Origin: Bactericera cockerelli
Lineage: Eukaryota; Arthropoda; Insecta; Hemiptera; Triozidae
Reading direction: 5' to 3'
NCBI GenBank assembly: GCA_024516035.1
Contig: CM044963.1
Location: forward strand, 30,692,403-30,756,402
DNA: 64,000 nucleotides
The notes under the pieces are model-generated. The model was not told the origin of the DNA. It was given only the letters and a program-made list of their open reading frames with translations, and searched no databases. Position numbers and translations under genes: made by a program. Positions 20,601 to 30,580 of this stretch are shown here, one piece after another; the stretch's first letter is position 1; each line of letters opens with the position of its first letter.

Positions 20601-22540
20601 TTTCACTAGGCAAATCTCGTTAATGGTACCTTTTTTGAGAAAATTTCCGAGAATTTTTTTATTTGTTTTGAAAAATACACATTTTATGTTCTCATATATA
20701 TTTTTTCTATCTTGAAGTATAACAAGACTGCAATAAAATAAGGAAATTTTAACCCAAGAAAAGACGCCTGTGTATAAACGGGTTAACCAATTTTTACCTA
20801 TTATTTCGATCAGTACGTATTTTTTATTTGTGTTTTATACCTGCTAATTTCATCGACAAAATTTATTATTCTAGTTAATAATGATCTTGAGATATTGAGC
20901 AAAACGTTCATCAAAAGTGTTTTTGTCAAAAAAGTGACACTTGGGTTAATTTGGCAGAAAATACGCGATATTATAAATTCATGTATTTGCCAAGACACTT
21001 TTAAAACAGTTTAGTTTGTTCAATTCGGACAAACCGTTCAAGAGATAGGTTTGTGAAATTTTCGAAGATATTGAAAATATCAGGTCAAGTCAAAACTTAC
21101 GAATAATTGTCGCCATTTTGTAACTCTTGAAGAGATTTTTTTGAATTTTGAACTGAAGCTTGCTGGTGGCAAAAGGAGCCTTCAAGAATGGATTGTAACA
21201 CAATTTTGCATATCTGGTCTTACTTGAAGGGGTAATATGTAATTTAGACCCTTTCACTAGGCAAATCTCGTTAATGGTACCTTTTTTGAGAAAATTTCCG
21301 AGAATATTTTTTATTTGTTTTGAAAAATACACATTTTATGTTCTCATATATTTTTTCTATCTTGAAGTATAACAAGACTGCAATAAAATAAGGAAATTTT
21401 AACCCAAGAAAAGACGCCTGTGTATAAACGGGTTAACCAATTTTTACCTATTATTTCGATCAGTACGTATTTTTTATTTGTGTTTTATAACTGCTAATCT
21501 CATAGACAAAATTTATTATTCTAGTTAATAATGTTCTTGGGATATTGAGCAAAACGTTCATCAAAAGTGTTTTTGTCAAAAAAGTGACACTTGGGTTAAT
21601 TTGGCAGAAAATACGCGATATTATAAATTCATGTATTTGCCAAGACACTTCTAAAACAGTTTAGTTTGTTCAAATCGGACACACCGTTCAAGAGATAGGT
21701 TTGTGAAAATTTCGAAGATATTGAAAATATCAGGTCAAGTGTAAACTTACGAATAATTGTCGCCATTTTGTAAATCTTGAAGAGATTTTTTTGAATTTTG
21801 AACTGAAGCTTGCTGGTGGCAAAAGGAGCCTTCAAGAATGGATTGTAACACAATTTTGCATACCTGGTCTTACTTGAAGGGGAAATATGTAATTTAGACC
21901 CTTTCACTAGGCAAATCTCGTTAATGGTACCTTTTTTGAGAAAATTTCGAGCATATTTTTTATTTGTTTTGAAAAATACACATTTTATGTTCTCATATAT
22001 TTTTTCTATCTTGAAGTATAACAAGACTGCAATAAAATAAAGAAATTTTAACCCAAGAAAAGACGCCTGTGTATAAACGGGTTAACCAATTTTTACCTAT
22101 TATTTCGATCAGTACGTATTTTTTATTTGTGTTTTATACCTGCTAATCTCATAGACAAAATTTATTATTCTAGTTAATAATGTTCTTGAGATATTGAGCA
22201 AAACGTTCATCAAAAGTGTTTTTGTCAAAAAAGTGACACTTGGGTTAATGTGGCAGAAAATACGCGATATTATAAATTCATGTATTTGCCAAGACACTTC
22301 TAAAACAGTTTAGTTTGTTCAAATTGGACACACCGTTCAAGAGATAGGTTTGTGAAAATTTAGAAGATATTGAAAATATCAGGTCAAGTGTAAACTTACG
22401 AATAAATGTCGCCATTTTGTAACTCCTTAAGAGATTTTTTTAAATTTTAAAGTGAAGCTTGCTGGTGGCAATAAGAGCCTTCAAGAATGAATTGTAACAA
22501 AATTTTGCATACCTGGTCATACTTGAAGGGGCAATAAGCA
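17690..22540. repeat. 650-bp satellite-like tandem array, seven units
   Basis: The landmark 'taaacgggttaac' recurs at 17725, 18820-, 19469-, 20118-, 20769-, 21419- and 22068-, a period of 649-651 bp (the first interval is stretched by an insertion). The middle units are almost identical; the outer ones are more diverged, as expected from central homogenisation. Each unit has two short minus-strand open frames (62 and 80 codons, beginning MSWQIHEFII and MYFSKQIKN) that lack recognisable domains. Each unit also has two motifs of the 'cttgagatatt'/'ccgttcaagagata' kind. Confidence 0.93.
18094..18545 (+). mobile_element. insertion in first 650-bp unit, ending in a family D SINE head
   Basis: The 650-bp unit is interrupted after 'gaagagatttttttga' and resumes at 'attttgaactgaagcttgc'. 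The inserted 450 bp has AT-rich 'gatattatcgatatac' palindromes. At 18465-18540 it has a tRNA-like block with GAGTGAGTTAGCGCGCTAAT and GGGTTCGATTCCCAGCGGGG. Confidence 0.7.
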
Positions 22541-23472
22541 TGCGCGGATATAGGGGGGGGCACGGGGGGCACGTGCCCCCCCCAGATTTTTTCGGTAAGC
22601 GGTGTTTCTTAAATTTCATTATACCTAATCCCGTAAAAAAAAAAGATCTCAATGAGTTAGGGGGGCACGGGCCCCAAAATAATTCCTAATTCTAAGACTA
22701 ATCCCGTAAAAAAAAGATCTCAATAAGTTAGAGGGGCACGGGCCCCAAAATAATTCCCAATTCTAAGACTAATCCCGTTAACAAAAAAAGATCTCAATAA
22801 GTTAGGGGGGCACGGGACCCAAAATAATTCCCAATTCTAAGACCAATAAGAAATAACTAAATAATAAAAATTTCAAATCCACACAGATTGTCCGAGAAAC
22901 CTGAAATTTTACCTATAGGTCCATTTGGATCAGGGTTCAGCTACACGGGGTAAGGACAAAAAAAGGATAGGTGACGCTAAAAAATCACATTTTTCGACCG
23001 AAATTACATTTTTTTTTTTAATTTATCGTGACGGTGCCACGGCGGCGGCGTATCAACTCAAAAAGAGAAAGTTTTAAGCAAGGGTTCAATTTTTCATTTG
23101 AGATATCAATCACGAAATTCTGATGAGCCGTTCTTGAGCTACGTTGAGTAAGGACATAAAATGGATGGGTAAACAAAAAGTATTTACGTTTTTTGACCTG
23201 AATGACATTTTTTCTCGAAATATGTCGTGATGAACTATCAACTCAAAGCGAGAATTTTTTTGCAAGGGTTGGAGTGTTCATTTGACATTCTGATGAGCCA
23301 TTCTTGAGCTCCAGTAAAGACAAGAAATTGATACAAAAAATATTGAAATTTGTGTGTGTATGTGTATGTGTGTGTGTGTCTGTGTGTGTGATAGGCTTGC
23401 GAAGCGGCTTGCTAGTTAGGTATATTGTGCGATTGTGCCCCCCCAGTACAAGAGGGCTATATCCGTGCATGA
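22541..23472. mobile_element. element with short inverted ends and poly-G/C runs inserted in last 650-bp unit
   Basis: The left end 'gcatgcgcggatataggg' and the right end 'gggctatatccgtgcatg' are inverted. Inside the left end is GGGGGGCACGTGCCCCCCCC. Next come three repeats with 'gggggcacgggcccc' and 'ttctaagactaatcccgt' (22610-22850), then 'ccgttcttgagctacg' modules and a short (GT)n. The 650-bp satellite resumes at 23500 ('ggcaaatctcgttaatg'), proving insertion. Confidence 0.65.
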
Positions 23473-23699
23473 TAATAAGACAGTAATGTTGACCATTTCA
23501 CAAGGCAAATCTCGTTAATGATACATTTTTTTAGAAAATTTCCCAGAATATAGTTTTGTTAATTTTCTGCGGATCACCGCAGTCAAGAAACGTCCAGCTT
23601 CGTGATAATCGTGATGCTGGCACTCTGGCCCAAACCAGGCTGGGTGAGGTTATTATGGCAAACAGGTTCTTTAGTTTCTTGCGAATGGTAGTTAAAATC

Positions 23700-23945
23700 G
23701 GACATGAATGCTTTAATATACATTGAGCAGCAGCACTTTGGACATGTCCAAAGTGCTTTAATATACATTGAGCAGCAGCACTTTGGACATGTCCAAAATG
23801 CTTTAATATACATTGAGCAGCAGCACTTTGGACATGTCCAAAGTGCTTTAATATACATTGAGCAGCAGCACTTTGGACATGTCCAAAGTGCTTTAATATA
23901 TATGCAGCAGCATTTTTTTGGACATGTCTAAAGTGCTTTAATATA
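23700..23945. repeat. palindromic tandem repeat, ~54-bp unit, five copies
   Basis: Each unit carries the perfect palindrome CACTTTGGACATGTCCAAAG plus 'tg', flanked by 'cagcag' and 'ctttaatatacattgag'. The single copy at 13990 and the diverged GTCGAAAGTGCTG relatives at 26180-26480 belong to the same sequence family. Confidence 0.88.
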
Positions 23946-24144
23946 ATTATGATATTACTAACTGTTACACCCAGTTAAAAAAGTAATAATATTTGAGGTA
24001 ATAATTATTATAATGACAGAAAAAAATAAATAAATAAGAAAATCAGTTTGTCACCGTGATTTATTTTCCAGAGCTACAATTAGTAATAATGTATTTCTAA
24101 AATAGAGTTAAATTTCGCTACTGGTAACGCTACTGGTAACCCAA

Positions 24145-24746
24145 CGATAACAGCTTCTATCGAGCTTCGTGATAATCGTGATGCTGATGGCACTCCGTCC
24201 CAACCTATGCTGGATGAGGTCGTTTGGGTAAAGTAGTTTTGTTAATTTTCAGTGTATCACCGCAGTCAAGTAACGTCCAGCTTCGTGATAATCGTGATGC
24301 TGGCACTCTGGCCCAAACCAGGCTGGGTGAGGTTATTATGGCAAACAGGTTCTTTAGTTTCCTGCGTATGGTAGTTAAAATCTCCGTCGTTATAATATGA
24401 TCATCCAGTTGAAAGCGACGTTAAACCAACAAAAATATACGAGTTAAGCAACGTCCACCGAGGTGAAGAATTCGAACCTTTTTTATAGTCAGCCTTTAGG
24501 TCGTGTAACTGAGACGTCTTGGATTCGATACCGCATCGTCTCATATTTTTTAATGTTTAACGATATAATAATAATAAAAGAAATGAGAAAAATAGGCATA
24601 AAAGACCGCCTAAATCACCCACCGGATATGAGGAACTTGGTTAATTCTTGATCCGGATTGGATTGAACGGAGGACATAATTGTACATTCATTTGCAGTTA
24701 TAACTTTTCCTCTTGAATACTTGTCACAATAATAATAATAATAGCC
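24145..24746 (+). mobile_element. composite SINE (second copy) with extra 5S-SINE fragments
   Basis: 24298-24746 matches 14341-14788 closely. It is preceded by shorter pieces with 'cttcgtgataatcgtgatgc' and 'cgcagtcaagtaacgtcc' (24145-24297), also found at 23565-23700. These are head and central parts of the 5S-type family. Confidence 0.75.
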
Positions 24747-25059
24747 GAAGACGGGCATACATTTCCTGTTATATAAAACAAGTTCCGTTCAAATTGGACA
24801 CCAAAAGGTGTCTGAAAGGCTGTCTGGGGTTAAGTAACACAGCCTTAACAAAAGAATCTCTAGAAATCTTTATAATGAAAGTTCAACCTGAGCCCTAAGA
24901 CTGTTCAATATAAGGCTGGGTGAGGTTACATAAAAAAAACATGGGTTTGATGGCAGAGATAGCCTCAGGCCATAACCACGCCTTTGTCAATATATTTCTT
25001 GTCAATAAAGAAATATTATTATTATATCCTTAAACATTAAAGCAAATGTGCTGATGCGG

Positions 25060-25830
25060 TATCGAATTAAGGACCTCTCTGTTACACGACCTCGTGACTG
25101 GACGTTGGTTAGCTTGTAATTGTTTTGTTGTTGGTTTAACGTCGCTTTCAACTGGATGATCATATCACGACGGAGATTTTAACTACCATTCGCAGGAAAT
25201 TATAACAAACCTGCTAGCTTCAATAACCTCACCCAGCCTGGGTTGGGCCAGCATCACGATTATCACGAAGCTGGACGTTACTTAACTTCGGTGATCCGCA
25301 GAAAATTAACAAAGCTACTACCCAAACAACCTCATCCAGCCTGGGTTGGGACGGAGTTCCAGCATCACGATTATCACGAAACTGGACGTTACTTAACTTC
25401 GGTGATACACATAAAATTAACAAAGCTACTATCCAAACAACCTCATCCAGCCTGGGTTGGGACCGAGTGCCAGTATCAAGATTATCACAAAGCTAGACGT
25501 TACTTAACTTCGGTGATCCGCAGAAAATTAACAAAGCTACTACCCAACAACCTCATCCAGCCTGGGTTGGGACGGAATTCCAGCATCACGATTATCACGA
25601 AGCTGGACGTTACTTAACTTCGGTGATACACAGAATATTAACAAAGCTACTACCCAAACAACCTCATGCAAAAATATTCTCTCGTTATGTAGGCTATTCC
25701 CGGCCCGACTCAGGCGAGGTGAGGTTCATCTGAGTAACAGGTTGATATGTTTCCTGCGAATGGGGCCGTAAAACTCTTTCGTGTTACAATACATAACCAT
25801 GAAGTTGAAAGCGACGTTAACGGTTAAATC
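25060..25830 (-). repeat. 5S-SINE-derived tandem, four ~110-bp units
   Basis: Reverse-oriented SINE pieces lead into four units that each contain 'gattatcacgaagctggac', 'gttacttaacttcggtgat' and 'cctcatccagcctgggttgg', starting about 25248, 25363, 25470 and 25580. The unit combines a 5S-like head fragment and the SINE central domain. A plus-strand SINE tail follows (25690-25820). Confidence 0.8.
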
Positions 25831-25924
25831 CGATTTAAAAATATTACTACGATTTATTAATACGATAGGTATTTGCCTAGTGGTACGCATAAATATTATA
25901 GTAGGTAGTGCTTTATTTAGACTG

Positions 25925-26070
25925 TCGGCTTGAAACAAGAAGTCCCATTACGCTAACAGTTTATGCATAGTAATTCTCGATCAGGACTATTGAGTCCCAT
26001 TAATTTAGCAGTAAGCCCGAGACGTATTAAAATCTTCTAAAAATCATATTAATCGGAGGCTAACTTGTCA
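25925..26070 (-). mobile_element. decayed family C SINE
   Basis: It contains 'aggactattgagtcccatta', 'gcagtaagcccgagacg' and 'aacttgtcatgttatctcg', the reverse of the family C tail and head boundary. The head itself is lost. Confidence 0.6.
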
Positions 26071-26179
26071 TGTTATCTCGGCCAGGTTGTAGGCCATAGA
26101 AAGCAAAAATTAGAATAACAAAATATAATAATGTATCACTTTTAAAATAAATACTTGCGTCTATCAGATGAGATTGGTA

Positions 26180-26485
26180 AGAACGCAGTACATTGGACTT
26201 GTCGAAAGTGCTGGATCGTTATAAGATTTTCTACAAAATAATCTGCCTCGTACGTATCAAATAAACACGGGCAAATTAAGGAGTGAACACATCAAAGGAG
26301 AATATTTTGAGACACAATGAAAAACGCCTGTCGAAAGTGCTGCAATCTTATATGTAATACCTGAGGAAACTGCTGCTTTCTTACCTGTCACAGCATCACT
26401 TTCGACGCGTCGAAAGTGCTCCGCCTGAAGTCCAAAGTGCTGTTGTGACAGGTAAGAAAACGTCGAAAGTGCTGCTTTTAGAACA
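26180..26485. repeat. GTCGAAAGTGCTG inverted-repeat cluster
   Basis: Several copies of GTCGAAAGTGCTG in both orientations, including the palindrome CTTTCGACGCGTCGAAAG at about 26399, plus 'gacaggtaagaaa' in both orientations. The right edge ('gtcgaaagtgctgctttta') is the reverse complement of the sequence just right of the first decoy cluster (13897-13917). Confidence 0.7.
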
Positions 26486-26488
26486 ATA

Positions 26489-26880
26489 TATATGGAAGCT
26501 GAAGTTGATCAGCTGCTGCTGCGTCATCACGTAGTGGGACAGGTACTTGTGGAGCTCGGCGTCCTTCATGCCTGTGAGTCAGCACAAGCAGTACATTACA
26601 TTACATATGTATATATATATATGGAAGCTGAAGTTGATCAGCTGCTGCTGAGTCATCACGTAGTGGGACAGGTACTTGTGGAGCTCGGCGTCCTTCATGC
26701 CTGTGAGTCAGCACAAGTAGTACATTACATTACATTACATTACATATATATATATATATATGGAAGCTGAAGTTGATCAGCTGCTGCTGCGTCATCACGT
26801 AGTGGGACAGGTACTTGTGGAGCTCGGCGTCCTTCATGCCTGTGAGTCAGCACAAGCAGTACATTACATTACATTAGTAG
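26489..26880 (-). repeat. second cluster of exon-start/acceptor decoys, three copies
   Basis: Copies start at 26492, 26621 and 26760 with the same sequence as the 12.5-13.9 kb array: exon start, CTGACTCACAG acceptor, 'acattacatt' spacer and (AT)n. They lie in the same intron, only about 600 bp downstream of the 27479-27640 exon donor. They are therefore the first intact acceptor copies transcribed after that exon. Confidence 0.94.
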
Positions 26881-26945
26881 TCACAGTGGCCGAGTGAGTC
26901 AGCACAAGCAGTACGTACATTACATTACACGGGGTCCACTCATTA
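26881..26945. repeat. SINE family D / acceptor-decoy hybrid
   Basis: It reads 'gtcacagtggccgagtgagt' (SINE D head), then CAGCACAAGCAGTAC and 'acattacatt' (decoy spacer), then 'ggggtccactcat' (SINE D tail). The join occurs at the shared GAGTGAGT/TGTGAGT stretch, pointing to template switching or microhomology repair. Confidence 0.7.
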
Positions 26946-26994
26946 TTATAAAACCTGATTGCAGAGTTTCAGCTGAAACACCATACAATTATTA

Positions 26995-27285
26995 ACACTG
27001 CGACCTAGTGAGATCTATTGTGACCAGGGAGAAAATCTCTCGTCCTGTTTCCCAGTTCTGTGCCTATGACGGACCAAGTGGGCTTAGTTGGGAGTGGTTG
27101 TCCAATGCTGAACACCCCTAAGTCCAGAAACCTGTTCCCTTCATGAGAAGTGTCAGTCTCTGGACAAGGTGTTCTTGGTTATGGAGATCTTCGAGATTAC
27201 TAGATTCGAAAATCCTAAATCTCCTGTTATCCAGCGCCTCACATTCGAAGATAATGTGTGTTGCTATTTCTTCTTCACTCATACC
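26995..27285 (-). pseudogene. non-LTR retrotransposon 3' fragment (C-terminal knuckle region)
   Basis: The minus strand encodes EEEIATHIIFECEALDNRRF, then RIFESSNLEDL and LTLLMKGTGFWT before a stop. The pattern E-E...H-I-x-x-E-C-x-A-L...R-R-F followed by a short helix and 'GTG(F/W)' is typical of the C-terminal end of jockey/I-type LINE ORF2. The upstream coding part is replaced by SINE D and decoy sequence, so this is a fragment. Confidence 0.6.
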
Positions 27286-27312
27286 TCGTGAGGAAAAATG
27301 AGTAGTTACTTG

Positions 27313-27434
27313 TATGTACTTGTGTAGCTCGGCGTCTTTCATGCCTGTGTCAGCACAAACAGTACATTACATTACACAGGGTCCACTCATACCTGGTGAG
27401 GAAAAATGAGTAGTTACAGGTACTTGTGCAGCTC
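27313..27434 (-). repeat. degraded acceptor-decoy relics fused to SINE D tail
   Basis: 27313-27377 retains 'gtagctcggcgtctttcatg' and 'gtcagcacaaacagtac'. 27418-27434 retains 'ggtacttgtgcagctc'. A SINE D tail ('ggtccactcatacctggtga') lies between. These are diverged copies of the exon 12247-12527 start, lying less than 200 bp from the exon E donor. Confidence 0.75.
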
Positions 27435-27478
27435 TCACTCGAGAGAGCTCTTCCACCCAACCACGTATCTCATCTTAC

Positions 27479-27640
27479 CTAGTCGCTGGTAGAAGCGGGA
27501 GAGCTTGTTGATGGGGATGCGGGCGTTCAGCTCGAGGTTTCTCCGCACCCGGTTCTTCTTCTGTCGCCGCGTGAGAGTTGAGTTGCTCCCCGGTGGAGGC
27601 GATGACTTCTCAACCGAACGCGACAGGCTGGGCCGAGTTC
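27479..27640 (-). CDS. REXO1: REXO1 exon: basic segment
   Basis: 162 bp, acceptor CTCTCCCAACAG, donor ACTAG|GTAAGA, phase 1/2 in and 1 out. It encodes (G)TRPSLSRSVEKSSPPPGSN, then STLTRRQKKNRVRRNLELNA and RIPINKLSRFYQRLG. The RRQKKNRVRRNLE stretch is strongly basic and could be a nuclear localisation signal (inference). NKLSRFYQRL leads into the LKDAEL of the next exon, which starts the conserved REXO1 region. Confidence 0.92.
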
Positions 27641-27889
27641 CTGTTGGGAGAGAAATAAATTGTGAATATTTTCTCAAGTGTAGCCATTTCATGTTTCCGA
27701 TGTTTGTATTCTTATACATATAGGGTTATTCCCGTTCAATAAATATACCTATTTATTTATTCATTTTTAACCGAAACTTACGTACCATTTTAAGTTAATA
27801 TAGATATATATATTTTGTTTTTATTAAAGTATTCAATAAACCTTTTTTTTACATTGCGAAGAACACGGACGCTTCATGGATTAAAAATA

Positions 27890-28345
27890 AAAAAAAGTTA
27901 GCCAATGCGGGTTCCCCCAAAATACCTGAAAATTAGGGACGAGGTCAACAAATTTCAAGATATCAAAAAATGATAAGAACAGACCCCTATTATTTTTTTA
28001 TCATAAGAACAAGTTGTTATAATTATTGTTTTTTTTTTATCATATGAACAAGTTGTTATAATTATTGTATCTTTCATCGTTTAGCCAGAACCGCTAAACG
28101 CCGCCAGGTGAGGCCACCGATTTTTTCAAAAGTTTCGTGCTGCATCCTCTACATATTTATGACCTCTGTACCGAGCTCATGTCGTTCTTGAGATATTCTG
28201 TTTACATACAGACACCTAGACCAATGGCTGAAACTTTGGATTTAGGCTCTGGGGACCCTAACACGTGTTTTGGCACTGAAAACTGACAATCAAAATCTAG
28301 GGTGATTCCATTACTTTCCTTTCTATAGGATAAGGAAGGTAAGAA
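27890..28345 (+). mobile_element. diverged copy of the 650-bp hairpin-ended element
   Basis: It shares order and motifs with 3140-3795: 'gttagccaatgcgggttccc', 'gatatcaaaaaatgat', 'acccctattatttttttat', 'gtcgttcttgagatattctg', 'accaatggctgaaac' and the end 'ctttcctttctataggataaggaa'. Much more diverged and partly duplicated, so an older copy. Confidence 0.7.
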
Positions 28346-28489
28346 GTAGTATAATATTATTATTTTTTACTCTAGTGTTTCCTTTTTAAATGTTGGTGTG
28401 GAGTATTTTTTCAGTAAACAGTCTTGATACTTGAGAACTAATGAGCTACCATTTTACCATTTGATAAAAAAAAAAAAAAAATACTGTAC

Positions 28490-28653
28490 CTGAGATTTCA
28501 CTCGACAAGTTCGCTTGGATGGAACCACCCTGTATCTTGACAAAGCCGGGCAGACTGGATCGGACACCCTGTAGATTGGTCAGGGCCGGTCGGTTCTCCT
28601 TGTTGTAGTCGTCAGAGTCTCCTGGTGACTTGTCCAGCCCTGTGCCGTCGTCA
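28490..28653 (-). CDS. REXO1: REXO1 exon: Asp/Gly/Ser-rich segment
   Basis: 164 bp, acceptor TTTTTCCTCTCCAG, donor CTCAG|GTACAG, phase 2/1 in and 1 out. It encodes (S)DDGTGLDKSPGDSDDYNKE, then NRPALTNLQGVRSSLPGFVK and IQGGSIQANLSSEIS. No domain is recognised; the acidic start and polar composition suggest a disordered linker. Codon phase matches both neighbours, which supports the gene model. Confidence 0.92.
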
Positions 28654-28782
28654 CTGGAGAGGAAAAAGAGACATAAATTATTGAAATAGACATATTATTA
28701 TCCTGTAAAATATATAAGACCTGTTTGACTGCTGGTGTAAAGGGACTTTTCAGTCTTACCTCGGCAGTATAAACAAGGTATA

Positions 28783-28950
28783 TTCTATTCTATTCTATTC
28801 TATTCTATTCTATTACCGACCTCAGTGGCTTGATCGATAAGGCAGCGGACTTGTAACCTGGAGTTCGGTAGTTCAAGTCCCGGTTTCAGCGTAGATTTAG
28901 TAAAAGCGAGTTTGAGTAGTTGTGATATCACGAAAGTGAATAACACAAAT
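28783..28950 (+). mobile_element. (TATTC)n followed by tRNA-headed SINE, family E
   Basis: 28783-28814 is (TATTC)n. The SINE head reads CCGACCTCAGTGGCTTGATC with B-box-like GGTAGTTCAAGTCCCGGTT, then 'gtttgagtagttgtgatatc' and 'acaaatatgataac'. Same family in reverse at 33395-33517, 42800-42945 and 48890-48975. Confidence 0.82.
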
Positions 28951-29015
28951 ATGATAACTATTCTATTCTATTATTATTATTATAATTATGCTTTATTAGG
29001 TAAGATAAAATGGAG

Positions 29016-29262
29016 CAAGCCTTCGTGGCGTAATGGTTGTGACTACTGCCCGTAGTCCAGAGGTCTCGAGTTCCACTCCCAGTTGAGGCAGACTTTTCGA
29101 AGAAAATTCTGTTCCCTCCTGACACGTGGGGCTAGTAGCATTTCCAGCCCAACCCAGGCTGGGCGAGGTTAATGTAGGTAGCTGGTACGATTCCCAGCGA
29201 ACAGAGAGTAAAACCCCCGTCCTGACTATCTCAAATCAGGACGCTAAAACCGAATAGATTCA
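29016..29262 (+). mobile_element. tRNA-headed SINE, family A
   Basis: Head CTTCGTGGCGTAATGGTTGT with GTCTCGAGTTCCACTCCC, then 'cccaacccaggctgggcgag', 'gtacgattcccagcga' and 'aaaacccccgtcctga'. Head first, plus strand. Confidence 0.88.
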
Positions 29263-29339
29263 ACTGGTAACAATAGATCTAATTAGGTCGCAGTGTTAAT
29301 TGTAAGGGTTTCATTGAAAACCCTGCACCCAGGTCAGAT

Positions 29340-29645
29340 AATAATAATTATTATATTATGCTTTATTAGGTAAGACAAGATATATACAGTAAAATACAAT
29401 GAAATTATAAAGAAAAAATAAATAGATTGAAGTAAAGCTTATGTCCTACCTAAAGGGCGGGGTTATTGCCTGTGGCAATATCTTCTACCCAACTCTTTAG
29501 ACGGTCAAGGCGTCTGACTGGTAAGCCAGAGGGCGTGGGTTCAAAATCCCGCCGGTACATGACAAGTTATCCTCCCATTTGGGATTTTGACCACATAATA
29601 TTACGGAAAGGTCAGTGTGATAGTTGGGACTTCTCTTGTGGAACT
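29340..29645 (+). mobile_element. TTTATT/GGGCGGGGTTATTGCC repeat plus family C SINE
   Basis: 29340-29480 has 'tatgctttattaggtaagac' and 'agggcggggttattgcct', also found at 59500-59650 and in part at 63380 and 14800. From about 29500 a family C head (GTCAAGGCGTCTGACTGGTA; GGGTTCAAAATCCCGCC) and tail follow. Confidence 0.65.
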
Positions 29646-30580
29646 ACAGTTAGTTAACCAGACACAGTAAGGGAGTGAAGCTACCTTACTAAGTAATATT
29701 CTGTTTTAACTTGTATACTTAACGATTTGGCTTTCGTTTGTCTGTCTGTGTGTCCATATGTGTGTTTCTCTATTCCGCGATAACTCACGACTGGATTCTT
29801 CAAGATTGTTGAAATTTAGTATAGGTACAAGGTACATATTTATTGAGTACCTACCTAGAATTTTACATATTGTTTTTGGGCCAATTTGAGCCATTCGACA
29901 CCAATGGAGAGTCGTTTTGGTGAAATTTGAAAACGAATTTTCTTTTTTTCATTGAATTTAGCAAGGCTCTTAGGAGAATTGAAAACGATTTTTGTATTTT
30001 TATTGAATAAAACAAGGCTCTTGAAAGCCGTTAGAGTCGTTAAGAAAATATATTTGAGTTCAGTACTGTGGTAAAAATTCGAAAAAAGGCCAAAAAAGAG
30101 GTCCGGTTAATATTTTTTAATTCAAACGCATCGAGTGGGGTATTGAATGAAAGGTCTCGATGTCCTCATACTCGGGCGATTACGAACTCCACCTAATTGA
30201 CCTTTGCATACTCGAACTCCACCTAAATGAACATTTTCGCATGTTGCACTCCACCGATTTCAAAAAAGGTTCCAATACGAACTCCACCGATTTGTATTTT
30301 TCTACACCCCGTATAAGGTTTTGTTTATTCCTCCTCTAAAAAATTATACGTTAGAAAAAGGTATACGTTAATTCCTCATCTAAAAAATTAGAACACTCTT
30401 TTAATTTTTTATTAAGATTTCTTGTTTTTATTTTTATTCATAAATGAAAATGAAATTATTGTCTATTGGAAATTGATGCGTAAGTGAATTTTTTGTTAGA
30501 GGAATTTTGTAGTTAGGTAGGGTTAGGTAAAGTTAACAAGGTGAGATTGCACGATAGATCACTGACTTCAGTTTGTCGTG
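29646..30580. other. AT-rich intron DNA, no gene
   Basis: Includes a dispersed piece at 29725-29830 ('gtctgtctgtgtgtccatat') and small duplications around 30190 ('gaactccacctaa'). No coding sequence or clear element. Confidence 0.5.

Noticed and set aside
17739..22297. Repeated 62- and 80-codon minus-strand frames as a gene family
   Set aside because: They follow the 650-bp satellite unit exactly, show no domain, and sit in an intron. Recorded as part of the satellite.
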